From an uncultured Bacteroidales bacterium (GTDB taxonomy: Bacteria; Bacteroidota; Bacteroidia; Bacteroidales; Marinilabiliaceae), in assembly GCA_937892255.1 (NCBI GenBank), contig CALAUL010000016.1, positions 1 to 64,000 of the forward strand: DNA of 64,000 nucleotides. The letters run 5' to 3'. The position numbers and the translations under genes are program-made. Of this stretch, positions 27,931 to 37,363 are shown one piece after another. Within the stretch, counting starts at the first letter, position 1, and every line of letters begins with the position of its first letter. The notes below the pieces were generated by a model. That model saw only the letters and a program-made list of their open reading frames with translations, had not been told where the DNA came from and searched no databases.

Positions 27931-29313
27931 ATGAATAATATAGAAAACATATATTTTGTCGGCATCGGAGGCATCGGAATGAGTGCCATAGCTCGCCATT
28001 TCAATGCCATAGGCAAACGTGTCGCAGGTTACGACAGAACACCAACAGAACTGACAAACGAAATAATGTCGGAAGGGATTGATATTACATTTGAAGACGA
28101 TATAAAGACTATCCCGCAAACGTTCAAAGATAAAAGTAAAACCATCGTTGTAATTACACCCGCAATACCGACAGATAATGCTATTCGAAGATTCTTCGAA
28201 GATGGCGATTTTGTTGTGACTAAAAGAGCAGAGATGTTGGGCAAATTGACATCCATGTCATCGGCGATATGTATAGCCGGCACTCACGGGAAAACGACAA
28301 CATCGACGATGGTGGCTCACGTTATGCGAAGTTCGAGTATCGGCTGTTCGGCGTTTTTAGGCGGAGTATCGGCAAATTACAATACGAATTATTGGAGCGA
28401 TACAACATCTTCGTTCGTAGTGACAGAAGCAGATGAATACGATCGCTCATTCTTGCATCTTCACCCGTATCTGTCGCTCATAACAGCCATGGATGCAGAC
28501 CATTTGGATATTTACGGAACCCATAAAGAGGTGAAGAAAGCATTTCATCAATTTGCTTCACAGACGGAAATTGGCGGAGCTGTGGTGTACAAGCATGAAT
28601 TGGAGTTTGATGAAGAGAAAGTAGACGAGGATTGCGAGATTTTTACATATTCTTTGAAGAACAAAGAAGCCGACTTCTATGCATTTGATATAAAATTGCA
28701 GGGAGCACATAGTTTCTTCTCCATGCAAACACCATTTGGAGTCATCAAAGGAGTAGAATTAGGCATACCTGGTTATCATAATGTCGAAAATGCTGTGGCA
28801 GCTTCGGCGTTGTCATTGATAGCGGGAGTGACGGCAGACGAATTGAAGCATGCTTTAAAGGAATTCAAGGGGAACAGACGTCGGTTTCAATATCGAATAG
28901 ACGAGCCGGATTTTTGTCTGATAGATGATTATGCACATCACCCGGAGGAAATTCGCTCAATGTTGGTATCTTTGCGTCAGATGTATAAAGAACGTAAAAT
29001 CACGGTGGTCTTTCAACCTCACTTATACACGCGCACGCGTGATTTTGCAGACGAGTTTGCCGAAGTCTTGTCTCTGGCAGACAGAGTCTTGTTGTTGGAT
29101 ATCTATCCAGCTCGAGAGTTGCCGATTGAAGGTGTGACGAGCGAAATGTTGTTGAGTAAAATATGTAAAGCGAATGCATCTTTGACAAGTAATAAAAAGC
29201 TGTTCGAAGACATAATGAAGTGTCCGTTAGATGTGTTGGTTATGATGGGCGCAGGAAATATCGACGCCATGGTAGGGCAGATAGAAAAAGAAATCAGGAA
29301 TGTAAAAAGTTAA
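27931..29313 (+). CDS. murC: UDP-N-acetylmuramate-L-alanine ligase
   Basis: MurC adds L-alanine to UDP-MurNAc, the first stem residue, in the cytoplasm. The 460-residue protein begins with the nucleotide fold GIGGIGMSAIARHF (about 11-24) and has the ATP P-loop GTHGKTTT near 114. The mid-domain EADEYDRSF and DHLDIYG motifs and a DYAHHP motif near 333 are also present. It is in standard order before ftsQ. Confidence 0.95.
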   Translation: MNNIENIYFVGIGGIGMSAIARHFNAIGKRVAGYDRTPTELTNEIMSEGIDITFEDDIKTIPQTFKDKSKTIVVITPAIPTDNAIRRFFEDGDFVVTKRAEMLGKLTSMSSAICIAGTHGKTTTSTMVAHVMRSSSIGCSAFLGGVSANYNTNYWSDTTSSFVVTEADEYDRSFLHLHPYLSLITAMDADHLDIYGTHKEVKKAFHQFASQTEIGGAVVYKHELEFDEEKVDEDCEIFTYSLKNKEADFYAFDIKLQGAHSFFSMQTPFGVIKGVELGIPGYHNVENAVAASALSLIAGVTADELKHALKEFKGNRRRFQYRIDEPDFCLIDDYAHHPEEIRSMLVSLRQMYKERKITVVFQPHLYTRTRDFADEFAEVLSLADRVLLLDIYPARELPIEGVTSEMLLSKICKANASLTSNKKLFEDIMKCPLDVLVMMGAGNIDAMVGQIEKEIRNVKS

Positions 29314-29351
29314 TAAAAAGACTTGCGAGAGATATGACCAAAAGGATAAAA

Positions 29352-30086
29352 ATGAAAAAGTATATTGTGAGACTATTGGTGACGATAGTCCTACTGATTT
29401 ATTATCCTATTGTCATGTCTTTTGTAAACGCAGAACATAGCAAAGTCGAATGTGTCGACGTTGTTGCAAGAGTAATGAATAACACATCGGACATGCTTAT
29501 TTCAAACAGCGAACTGAAAAAGATGGTTTTGCGAGAATTTACAAACATCAAAGGGACACTGTTGGATTCGCTTCATCTGATGGAAAAGGAAACCGTACTG
29601 GAGTCGATGCCTGTGATAGAGAAATGTGAAATGTACACAACGGCAGGGGGAGTTTTGCATGTGGATGTGTGGCAAAGAGAGCCAATTATGCGTGTGTTCA
29701 GGCCGAATGGTTCGTCGTATTATATGGACGCAACATTGCATCGAATACCGGCCAATTATGAAATGAGAACCCATGTCGTAATCGTCAACGGAGCTGTCAA
29801 TATATTACAAGACACAAAAGGCTTGGTAGATATATGCAAGTATATTAGAGAAGATAAATTTTGGAGAGCAACGATAGAACAGATATATGTAAATGACAAT
29901 TTGGAATTCATGCTTGTGCCCCGAGTTGGCAATCATGTGATTGAATTTGGTTCGTCTGAACAAATGGAAGATAAGTTTAGATTGTTGCATCGACTTTATA
30001 CCGAGGAGTTTGATATGTTGGAATGGAATCTGTATAAAAAAGTGAGTGTAAAGTTTCAAGGACAGATAATATGTACAAAAAGATAA
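29352..30086 (+). CDS. ftsQ: cell division protein FtsQ
   Basis: FtsQ is the bitopic divisome connector that links FtsL/FtsB with FtsK and FtsW/FtsI. The 244-residue protein has a short basic tail, one membrane helix (about 5-24) and a periplasmic part with a POTRA-like region (about 30-100). The identity rests mostly on topology and position between murC and ftsA, since FtsQ diverges strongly. An AAAGGA 5 bases before the ATG at 29352 decides the start. ATG 29334 is also possible. The longer frame reaching into murC is a shadow. Confidence 0.85.
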   Translation: MKKYIVRLLVTIVLLIYYPIVMSFVNAEHSKVECVDVVARVMNNTSDMLISNSELKKMVLREFTNIKGTLLDSLHLMEKETVLESMPVIEKCEMYTTAGGVLHVDVWQREPIMRVFRPNGSSYYMDATLHRIPANYEMRTHVVIVNGAVNILQDTKGLVDICKYIREDKFWRATIEQIYVNDNLEFMLVPRVGNHVIEFGSSEQMEDKFRLLHRLYTEEFDMLEWNLYKKVSVKFQGQIICTKR

Positions 30087-30091
30087 ACACA

Positions 30092-31429
30092 ATGAGCTAT
30101 ATAGTGGCAATAGATATGGGTACAACGCAATTAAAAGCTTCTCTCTTTCGTAAGGAAGAAGACGAATTGCGTTTTGTAGATGTTGCTTTTGATGAGTCAG
30201 AATCATTTGAAAAGGGACGAATCAAAGACAAAAGTAAATTGGCTATAGATTTAGACAGATTGCTTAATAGCTTGTTCTTGACTCCAGAGTTGCCTAATGG
30301 CATAAAAAGACAAAATGCAGATGTTCGTTATTGTATTGGCGTTAGCGGAATGACGTTTAGAATGAAGACTGAAACTTATGACGGCAATTTAGATGGTCAA
30401 GTATTCTCAGAAATAGAGATGTCCGGTTTCATGAAATTAGTGAAGGACAGATATGCCGGGGCGGAGTCAAACAAGAACCTTGTTCGGGTGAAGCCTATTA
30501 AATACGAATTCGAGGAAGCAAAAAGCAAAGTGACTCGCATTACTTATTCTGTTCCGTTGGATTGTGCATTGAACAAAATAAAGATTCACTATCTTCTGAC
30601 GTATGTTGATTCTGATTTCGTAAAAGACATGAAGACCATTTTGGCTTGTGATGATAGCAATATCACATTTTATCCAATAGCAAGCGCAAAAGCAAAATAT
30701 CTGTGCAAAGAGGCAACGTTGAAACGTACAGACGGCTTTGTTTTGATAGATATAGGTGGTGGTACAACGTCCGTAGCGGCTTTCAAATCAGGAGTATTGT
30801 TGGGAGAATATTCCTTCCCATTTGGTGCTGATACCGTGACCTACGATATCATGAGATATGTCAACATTGATAATCGCAGAGCCAAGAATATCAAATTTAA
30901 TTTACCGCTGATTTTAGAGTATAAAAATTACAAGCTTACCATAGGCGGAAAAGAAATCAAGACGGATGCAGAACGTTTGAAAGAAGTCGTTCAGTTGAGA
31001 TTGGAGGAGATTATATCGCATGTGTGTGCATTTTGTGCGAAAGTATACGGAACAATCGACGTTCATACGATGTTCGGCGTGACAGGAGGAGGCTCTTTTA
31101 TCTTTTCGGTAGAAGATGTAGTGAAAGGATTGACAGATGCAGAAGTGAAGTTGTTTCAAGAGTCAGAGAACAAATGTTCCGGAGATATCAGTGGTGCAAT
31201 TGTTGACTCTTCAGAGATTCAGTATAGCATGAGTGGAACATTCGGTATGGTAAAATTATATAGAGAAGAGTTTGCAGAACAATTTGTGAAGGAGCATATT
31301 CCGGATATGTTTGACGAACCGAAGGAGAAGAGTGCCAAGGAAAGCAAAAGTGGCGGAATAGTAAAAGGAATGAAGAGTTTCTTTGACAATATGATAAAAC
31401 CATCGGAAGATATAGGTGATAATTTTTGA
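30092..31429 (+). CDS. ftsA: cell division protein FtsA
   Basis: FtsA is the actin-like protein that anchors FtsZ to the membrane. From ATG 30092 it has 445 residues. It starts with the phosphate-1 motif AIDMGTTQLKA and carries the phosphate-2 DIGGGTTSVA near 220. A SHS2-type 1C insertion lies near 85-170. The C-terminal segment (GGIVKGMKSFFDNMIK) is a likely amphipathic membrane-targeting helix. An ATG at 30071 would overlap ftsQ and is less likely. Confidence 0.93.
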   Translation: MSYIVAIDMGTTQLKASLFRKEEDELRFVDVAFDESESFEKGRIKDKSKLAIDLDRLLNSLFLTPELPNGIKRQNADVRYCIGVSGMTFRMKTETYDGNLDGQVFSEIEMSGFMKLVKDRYAGAESNKNLVRVKPIKYEFEEAKSKVTRITYSVPLDCALNKIKIHYLLTYVDSDFVKDMKTILACDDSNITFYPIASAKAKYLCKEATLKRTDGFVLIDIGGGTTSVAAFKSGVLLGEYSFPFGADTVTYDIMRYVNIDNRRAKNIKFNLPLILEYKNYKLTIGGKEIKTDAERLKEVVQLRLEEIISHVCAFCAKVYGTIDVHTMFGVTGGGSFIFSVEDVVKGLTDAEVKLFQESENKCSGDISGAIVDSSEIQYSMSGTFGMVKLYREEFAEQFVKEHIPDMFDEPKEKSAKESKSGGIVKGMKSFFDNMIKPSEDIGDNF

Positions 31430-31456
31430 TAGTAAATAAAGAATAATGATCGCGAT

Positions 31457-32803
31457 ATGGAGTTGGTAGAAGAGAAATCAGAGAGGAAAGGAGAAAGAGC
31501 TCCTGAAATGCACAAAATACGAGTTGTCGGAGTCGGAGGAGCCGGAGGAAACGCCGTAAATCGAATGGCGGATATGGGTTTTGACGGTGTTACATTTATT
31601 GCGTGCAACACCGACGAATTGGCATTGAAAAATAGTAAAGCTGATATCACTATAACTTTGGGCCCATTGTTGAACCGAGGCTTAGGAGCCGGTAATAATC
31701 CTAAAGTCGGGGAGGCCAGTGCAATTGAGTCAGAAGCAGAGATAAGAGAAGTGCTTGCCGGAGCGGAAATTGTTTTTGTTTCGGCCGGAATGGGCGGCGG
31801 AACAGGAACAGGAGCATCTCCGATAATAGCCAAAATTGCAAAAGAATTAAATGCTCTCACCGTAGCTGTGGTGACCATTCCGGAAAGTACAGAAGGATTA
31901 TTACGTCTTAAGTCTGTAGCAGATGGAGTGACAAAATTATATAGTTGTGTAGATGCAATGTTGATAGTCAATTGCGATATGATGATGAACGTCATTGATC
32001 CCAATTGGACTATGGAACGAGTGCGAGCCTATGTCGATGGCGTTTTGGTTAGATCTGTACAAGCCGTATCGCAGATTGTATCCAGATATGCTGAAATTCA
32101 GCTTGACTTTGCAGATTTGAGAAATGCGATGACGAATAGCGGAATATCGTATATAGGCATCGGCTCCGGCACAGGGCCAAACAGAGCTAAAGACGCGCTG
32201 ACACAGGCCCTTAACTCTCCGTTGTTGCGAAACCAAGACTTTAGAGGAGCTCGTTATGTATTGGTTAACATGACTTTCGGAGCCAAACACGGTGTTACAC
32301 TGAGAGAACATGACTTTATTCTTAAATCACTATGTCAATATACAGGTTATAACGTCGTGCTATTGAACAGAGACGATAGCTTAAAACCTAACGATAGCGC
32401 CATTATGTGGGGAGAAGGAAAAGACTTGTCAATACCTGATGACAGCGACGAATTTAATGTGACAATTGTCGTTACAGGTTATAGAAAGAATCTGTATGAC
32501 ACAAGGCAAAAAGAAACAAATGCTGGACAAATAATTATTGATGAGAATGACAACGTGTCTATTTGTGATAACATAGTAGAAAACGACGAACCGGCAGAAG
32601 AGTTGGATTTCGAAGAACAGTTGAAAGCTTTGTACTTAATAGAACAAGAAGAGGATATGAGTAAAAAGCCAAAACTCGCAGCCACATTTACATATTCTGA
32701 CCCTGTGATATTGTCGGAAAATGCGATGTTAGACGAAAAGGAATTGTACAATTTTGAAACGACACCGGCTTTTATCAGACGAAAAAAGTCTGCAACAAAC
32801 TGA
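31457..32803 (+). CDS. ftsZ: cell division protein FtsZ
   Basis: FtsZ is the tubulin-like GTPase that forms the Z ring. The 448-residue protein has the N-terminal GVGGAGGNAVNRM loop, the tubulin signature GGGTGTG (about 113-119) and a T7 loop around NVIDPN/LDFADLR. A long acidic linker (about 360-430) ends in the conserved tail PAFIRRKK, which binds FtsA. The gene follows ftsA by 27 bases and closes the dcw cluster proper. Confidence 0.96.
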   Translation: MELVEEKSERKGERAPEMHKIRVVGVGGAGGNAVNRMADMGFDGVTFIACNTDELALKNSKADITITLGPLLNRGLGAGNNPKVGEASAIESEAEIREVLAGAEIVFVSAGMGGGTGTGASPIIAKIAKELNALTVAVVTIPESTEGLLRLKSVADGVTKLYSCVDAMLIVNCDMMMNVIDPNWTMERVRAYVDGVLVRSVQAVSQIVSRYAEIQLDFADLRNAMTNSGISYIGIGSGTGPNRAKDALTQALNSPLLRNQDFRGARYVLVNMTFGAKHGVTLREHDFILKSLCQYTGYNVVLLNRDDSLKPNDSAIMWGEGKDLSIPDDSDEFNVTIVVTGYRKNLYDTRQKETNAGQIIIDENDNVSICDNIVENDEPAEELDFEEQLKALYLIEQEEDMSKKPKLAATFTYSDPVILSENAMLDEKELYNFETTPAFIRRKKSATN

Positions 32804-32832
32804 TAAACAAAAATTTAAAAAAACTATACGAT

Positions 32833-33282
32833 ATGAATTTTTTTGATCAGATTACCGAAGATATTAAGGTAGCCATGAAAGCTCGCGAGACAGTCAAACT
32901 TGAAGCTCTTCGCGGCATAAAGAAGGAACTCATAGAGGCAAAAACGGCTAAAGGAGCCAATGCAGAATTAGACGAAACAGAAATCTTTAAGATTTTGAAG
33001 AAAATGGTAAAGCAACGTCGCGACTCGGCTCAAATATTTGTAGAGCAAGGTCGTGCCGATTTGGCAGAGCCGGAAACACTTCAAGCAGATGTTATCGCTG
33101 CATATTTGCCGGAGTCAATGTCGGCTGAACAACTTGAAGAGGCCGTGAAGAATATCATTGCTCAAGTAGGAGCAACATCGATGAAAGATATGGGAAAAGT
33201 CATGGGAGTAGCGTCAAAGGAACTATCAGGAAAGGCAGACGGAAAAGATATTTCAGATTGCGTAAAACGTCTTTTAGCATAA
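32833..33282 (+). CDS. GatB/YqeY domain protein
   Basis: The 149-residue protein is a free-standing YqeY domain, related to the tRNA-binding tail domain of the GatB amidotransferase subunit. The helical N-half has the ITEDIKVAMKARE start, and the C-half carries the GKVMGVASKELSGKADGK motif. The function of lone YqeY proteins is not settled, though tRNA-dependent amidation has been suggested. It lies 29 bases after ftsZ, and this ftsZ-yqeY link is common in Bacteroidota. Confidence 0.9.
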   Translation: MNFFDQITEDIKVAMKARETVKLEALRGIKKELIEAKTAKGANAELDETEIFKILKKMVKQRRDSAQIFVEQGRADLAEPETLQADVIAAYLPESMSAEQLEEAVKNIIAQVGATSMKDMGKVMGVASKELSGKADGKDISDCVKRLLA

Positions 33283-33290
33283 AACAGAAT

Positions 33291-33749
33291 ATGATAACTG
33301 CAGAAATACATACATCGAAAGGAATCATGGTCGCCTCTTTCTATGAAAAAGATGCGCCAAATACAGTTGCAAATTTTGTAAAATTGGCAAAAGAAAAGTT
33401 CTATGATGGACTTGCTTTTCACAGAGTAATACCTAACTTTGTCATTCAAGGAGGTTGCCCGTTTTCGCGTGATATGAGCGACCCTCGAGTAGGAACAGGC
33501 GGTCCGGGCTATTCTATAAATTGTGAGACAAGTGGTGATAATCAATATCATGACAGAGGAGTTCTTTCAATGGCTCATGCCGGACGAAATACCGGAGGCT
33601 CACAATTCTTCATTTGTCATAACAGACAAAACACACAACACCTTGACCGACACCATACCGTATTTGGAAAGTTGACAGATGGTTTTGATGTCTTGGACGC
33701 AATACGACAAGGTGATAAGATTGAGAAAATAATCATTAATGAGCAATAA
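33291..33749 (+). CDS. cyclophilin-type peptidylprolyl isomerase
   Basis: The 152-residue cyclophilin lacks a signal peptide and is probably cytoplasmic, like PpiB. Catalytic landmarks are FHRVIPNFVIQGG (His/Arg of the active site), the GGSQFFI motif and the late LDRHHTVFGKL motif. An in-frame upstream start at 33258 overlaps yqeY and adds unrelated residues, so ATG 33291 is chosen. It is 8 bases after yqeY and 2 bases before the DUF3127 gene. Confidence 0.92.
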   Translation: MITAEIHTSKGIMVASFYEKDAPNTVANFVKLAKEKFYDGLAFHRVIPNFVIQGGCPFSRDMSDPRVGTGGPGYSINCETSGDNQYHDRGVLSMAHAGRNTGGSQFFICHNRQNTQHLDRHHTVFGKLTDGFDVLDAIRQGDKIEKIIINEQ

Positions 33750-33751
33750 AA

Positions 33752-34270
33752 ATGGAACTAATAGGTAGACTAGTTGAAAAGATGGACGTTATAGTCGTAA
33801 GTGACAGATTCCGTCGTCGCGATTTCGTTATTGAAATCATCAATCAACGCAATCCTCAGTACAATGATTTGATATTGTTTCAATTGACTAATGACAACTG
33901 CGAAAGAATTGACAATATTCAGATAGGAGAAGAAATTCAAGTTACGTTTGATATCCGTGGACGCAAATGGACGAGCCCGGAAGGACGAGTTTCTTATTTC
34001 AACACATTATCGGCATGGCGTGTAGATCGATATCAGATTGCAAACCAACCAATGCAAGGTTATCAGCAGCCAATGCAAAGTTACCAACCACCAATGCAAG
34101 GCTACCAACAGCCAATGCAAGGTTATCAGCAACCAATGCAGAGCTATCAGCCACCGATGCAAGGTTATTCGCAGCAGCCCGCAACACCGGCGACAGCTCC
34201 TATGTCGGATACAACAACACAGTCATCTCCGGCGCCGGAGGTTGACAATGGTGATGATTTGCCATTCTAA
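33752..34270 (+). CDS. DUF3127 OB-fold-like protein with heptad repeats and SSB-like tail
   Basis: The 172-residue protein has a DUF3127 domain (about 1-95; family recalled as Bacteroidota OB-fold-like). Six tandem copies of a seven-residue PMQ(G/S)YQ(Q/P) repeat follow (about 100-141), then a Pro/Thr-rich segment, and it ends Asp-Asp-Leu-Pro-Phe. That last pentapeptide closely resembles the acidic tip of single-stranded DNA-binding proteins (DDxPF), which recruits repair proteins. The layout of OB domain, disordered Gln-rich linker and acidic PF tip mirrors SSB. Nucleic-acid binding is an inference. It is the last gene before a strong terminator. Confidence 0.8.
   Translation: MELIGRLVEKMDVIVVSDRFRRRDFVIEIINQRNPQYNDLILFQLTNDNCERIDNIQIGEEIQVTFDIRGRKWTSPEGRVSYFNTLSAWRVDRYQIANQPMQGYQQPMQSYQPPMQGYQQPMQGYQQPMQSYQPPMQGYSQQPATPATAPMSDTTTQSSPAPEVDNGDDLPF
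34049..34174 (+). repeat. 21-bp tandem repeats coding the PMQxYQx heptads
   Basis: Six imperfect 21-bp units with core CCAATGCAA encode the Gln/Tyr heptads of the DUF3127 protein. They stay in frame and have diverged at third positions, so they are a coding minisatellite and not a CRISPR or intergenic repeat. Confidence 0.8.
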
Positions 34271-34296
34271 CGAGAATTGCTCGGAAAAGTATATAG

Positions 34297-34331
34297 GCAG
34301 AGACATTGTCAGTGATGTCTCTGCTTTTTTT
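34297..34331 (+). terminator. intrinsic terminator ending the dcw-DUF3127 unit
   Basis: GCAGAGACAT (34297-34306) pairs perfectly with ATGTCTCTGC (34315-34324) around an 8-base loop, followed by seven Ts. It marks the end of the transcription unit that starts at rsmH. Confidence 0.93.
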
Positions 34332-34408
34332 GATATATGCCAATTAATCCCCAACAAAACTTTCGTAATGTGTAATTATATTGGTTACTAATTCGTAATT
34401 TTACAGCC

Positions 34409-35989
34409 ATGAAAAGGAGAAAATTGATACGTCAAATATTATTTGTAACCATAATGCTGTGGTCTATTTTTCTTGTCTCTTGTAGTGGAGGTAAAGGCGT
34501 GGCAGCAAAGAAAACGTTTGACTTGGGCGAATACGACAGAGCTCAGAAGCTCTTCGATAAGGCGTATAAAACTGAAAAAAATAGATATCACAAAGGCGAA
34601 TATGCGTTTTATTTGGCAGAATGTTATCGTTTGAAATGTCTTTATAAAAAAGCAGCCTCATCGTATAATAGGGCAATTAGGTACAAATTTGACCGAGATA
34701 TTGCATATCTGTATATGGGAGATTGTCATAGATGTGCAGGAGACTACGAACAAGCCCGCGAGGCTTATAAGACATATCTTAATCTATCTTCCGGAAGCCT
34801 ATTGGCTCGAAATGGGCTTAGCTCTTGCGATATGGCGGAGAAACACCATAATGAGATGGTCGAATATGACTATTCAATGACGCCCGATAGCGGTTATGCT
34901 GTTGCATTGGCAAAATATTTCAATTCAAAATATTCCGATTATAGTCCGGCATTTGTCGGAGAAGATTATGATGTCGTTTACTTTACATCAATGCGCTTGC
35001 CCAAGAAACGCAAAAAAACAAATCGTATTACAGGACAAGGGAATTCCAATATTTATATGAGTAAAATTGATGGCAGTGGAGAGTGGACAGAAGCAGAACC
35101 TCTTGAAGAACCATTTGGTCAACAAATTGACGATGGGACACCATCTCTTACACCAGACGGCAAGACGATGTTCTTTACTCGTTGCCCATATGACGACTCG
35201 AAAGTCAACGTTGCAGAATGTTACGAAATAAAGCGAAGCGGAGGACGTTGGGGCGAACCTGTAAGAGTTATACCCGGAGGAGACTCCACAATGATGGTTG
35301 CCCACCCTGCAATATCTCCTGATGGTAATACCCTCTATTTTGTCAGTGATAGAGAGGGCGGTTTAGGCGGAAAAGATATCTATGTTACAAATCGAAATAC
35401 CGACAACTCTTGGTCTGAACCGGAAAACTTGGGAGCAATGGTCAATACACAAGGCGATGAATTGTTTCCGTATGTACGTGATAACGGAGAGTTGTATTTT
35501 AGCTCCAACGGACACCCAAACTATGGAGGGTTGGATATCTTTAAGGCTGTGAAAAATGAAGGAGATAGGTATGTCGTTACAAATATGGGCTTGCCTATTA
35601 ATAGCAATTTAGATGATTTCGGCATTCTCTTTGAGGGAAATCGCGAACGTGGCTTCTTTAGCAGCAACAGAGGAAATTCCAAAGGAGTAGATAATATTTA
35701 TAGTTTTGAACTGCCGGAGGTCGTCTTGTCTCTTGAGACATCTCTTAGAAGTTCTTCGGGACAACCTCTTGAGCGTGTAATGGTCAGATTGATTGGTTCA
35801 AATGGTATGAACGAAAAACTTCGTCCGGCAGAGGACGGAACAATATCGTTGTATCTCGACAATGAAGTCGATTACCTTGTCTTGTGTACAGCCAAGGGAC
35901 ATGTCAATAAGAAAATGTCCTTCTCAACAAAGGGAAAGTGCAAGAGCGAAACAATAAAACTTGATGTAGAGTTGGAGCCGATAAAATAA
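34409..35989 (+). CDS. TPR/PD40 lipoprotein, PorE-like without OmpA domain
   Basis: The 526-residue lipoprotein (lipobox LVSC, Cys25) has TPR-like helices (about 35-150) and a PD40/WD40-like propeller (about 170-430, with blades such as SPDGNTLYFVSDREGG and SSNGHPNYGGLDIF). A carboxypeptidase-regulatory-like beta domain follows at the C-terminus (about 435-525). The same order is found in PorE of the type IX secretion system, which then has an OmpA-like peptidoglycan-binding domain. That domain is absent here. T9SS involvement is possible, but no other T9SS gene is in the window. It opens an apparent operon of exported proteins. Confidence 0.8.
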   Translation: MKRRKLIRQILFVTIMLWSIFLVSCSGGKGVAAKKTFDLGEYDRAQKLFDKAYKTEKNRYHKGEYAFYLAECYRLKCLYKKAASSYNRAIRYKFDRDIAYLYMGDCHRCAGDYEQAREAYKTYLNLSSGSLLARNGLSSCDMAEKHHNEMVEYDYSMTPDSGYAVALAKYFNSKYSDYSPAFVGEDYDVVYFTSMRLPKKRKKTNRITGQGNSNIYMSKIDGSGEWTEAEPLEEPFGQQIDDGTPSLTPDGKTMFFTRCPYDDSKVNVAECYEIKRSGGRWGEPVRVIPGGDSTMMVAHPAISPDGNTLYFVSDREGGLGGKDIYVTNRNTDNSWSEPENLGAMVNTQGDELFPYVRDNGELYFSSNGHPNYGGLDIFKAVKNEGDRYVVTNMGLPINSNLDDFGILFEGNRERGFFSSNRGNSKGVDNIYSFELPEVVLSLETSLRSSSGQPLERVMVRLIGSNGMNEKLRPAEDGTISLYLDNEVDYLVLCTAKGHVNKKMSFSTKGKCKSETIKLDVELEPIK

Positions 35990-36001
35990 CGAAGTCGAAA
36001 C

Positions 36002-37363
36002 ATGAATAAGAGTTTAGAGTATATTGTCTTAGGTTTTCTTTTATTGGTGGGCGCATGCAAACCGGAATACACATATAATCCGGACTCAGCTTCTCTTATG
36101 TTCGCAACGGATACGCTCTCTTTCGATACCATATTTACCGGAGAATCAACACCCACTACACATCTCGCATTGTACAACAAATCAGATGAAGATTTGTTTA
36201 TTGACCGTATATGGCTTTCCGGAGGAGACAACTCGAGCTACAACGTAAATATCAATGGCACAAACGCCACATCGGTCGAGCAAGTGAGGCTTCCCAAACG
36301 CGATAGCCTTTGGATATTCGTTAATATCTGCCCAATAGAAACGGCCGATGTTGAGCCATACGTTGTGGAAGATGTTGTCAATGTTACCTCGGGAAGTCAT
36401 ACCATATCGACACGTCTTATTGCGTATGCGCAGAACGTGAATCGTCTTAACGAATCGCATGTAGGCGGACAAACATGGTCTTCACAACGTCCGTATTTGC
36501 TATCGGGGACAAATATCGTCGACTTGGCTCAAACGCTTACCATATCAGAGGGAACAAAGGTTTATTTTGAAGAGGGAGCATCGTTGCAAGTGTATGGAAA
36601 TATTGTCGTTACAGGTTCAGTGCGGCGACGAGTCATTTTCAAAGGAGTACGTAATGATGAGTTCTACGACGATATTCCCGGACAATGGAGTTCTATCACC
36701 TTCATGCCCGGGTCAAAAAATAATTATATAAGCTATTCGGATATAGCATGCGCCAAATATGGCATACAGGCAGATTCGGCATCGTCCGTCGATATTGAAA
36801 ATGTCGTTATCCGAGATGCTTCCTATGGCGCAATATTGGCTTATGGAGCAGATGTAAGTATCTATAATTCAATACTTTACAATTGCGGGGGAGCTCTTGT
36901 TGCAGCCTACGGAGGAAATACCAAACTTGTTCATTGCACGTTGTCAAATTACTATGCATGGGAAGTGCGTCGCAAGCCTGCTCTTTGGGCAGTGTCAGCG
37001 GATAATTATCCGCCATTGCAAGGACTTTCGGTGTTGAATTCTATTGTGGTTGGCAATCAGACAGATGAGATTGATATCAGTACTCTGCCTGATGAAGGAG
37101 TTCTTTTTTCGCATTCATACTTAAAACTATCAACGGAGGACGAAGACAATCGCTTTAAAGCAGTTAAAATGGGCGCAACACCGGGTTTTGTCAATCGTGA
37201 TGAAAACGATTACCATCTGACGGACAAGTCCGAATGCATCAATCTTGCTTATCCGTCATATTCAGAAGAAGTTCCTTTCGATTTCGATGGTAAAAGTCGT
37301 TTTTCGGACTTTTGTCCGGATATGGGAGCGTTGGAATTCATGCCAAAAACGAACGAACAATGA
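36002..37363 (+). CDS. right-handed parallel beta-helix lipoprotein
   Basis: The 453-residue lipoprotein (lipobox VGAC, Cys19) has an N-terminal immunoglobulin-like region with SLSFDTIFTGE-type sequence (about 28-145). Repeating short beta-strand turns of a parallel beta-helix follow (about 165-430), including an ILYNCGGALVAAYGG coil. Such folds often bind or cleave polysaccharides, but I see no recognisable lyase residues. Its stop codon overlaps the nuclease start (ATGA) and it follows the PorE-like gene by 12 bases, so the three genes are likely coupled. Confidence 0.75.
   Translation: MNKSLEYIVLGFLLLVGACKPEYTYNPDSASLMFATDTLSFDTIFTGESTPTTHLALYNKSDEDLFIDRIWLSGGDNSSYNVNINGTNATSVEQVRLPKRDSLWIFVNICPIETADVEPYVVEDVVNVTSGSHTISTRLIAYAQNVNRLNESHVGGQTWSSQRPYLLSGTNIVDLAQTLTISEGTKVYFEEGASLQVYGNIVVTGSVRRRVIFKGVRNDEFYDDIPGQWSSITFMPGSKNNYISYSDIACAKYGIQADSASSVDIENVVIRDASYGAILAYGADVSIYNSILYNCGGALVAAYGGNTKLVHCTLSNYYAWEVRRKPALWAVSADNYPPLQGLSVLNSIVVGNQTDEIDISTLPDEGVLFSHSYLKLSTEDEDNRFKAVKMGATPGFVNRDENDYHLTDKSECINLAYPSYSEEVPFDFDGKSRFSDFCPDMGALEFMPKTNEQ

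Noticed and set aside
29220..29351. N-terminal extension of ftsQ into murC
   Set aside because: The extra residues overlap murC in another frame and are Arg/Lys-rich noise. The AAAGGA before 29352 and the membrane-helix position support the shorter start.
34049..34174. Tandem repeats resembling a short CRISPR-like or satellite array
   Set aside because: The 21-bp units are contiguous, in frame and within a CDS, with no spacers and no cas genes nearby.
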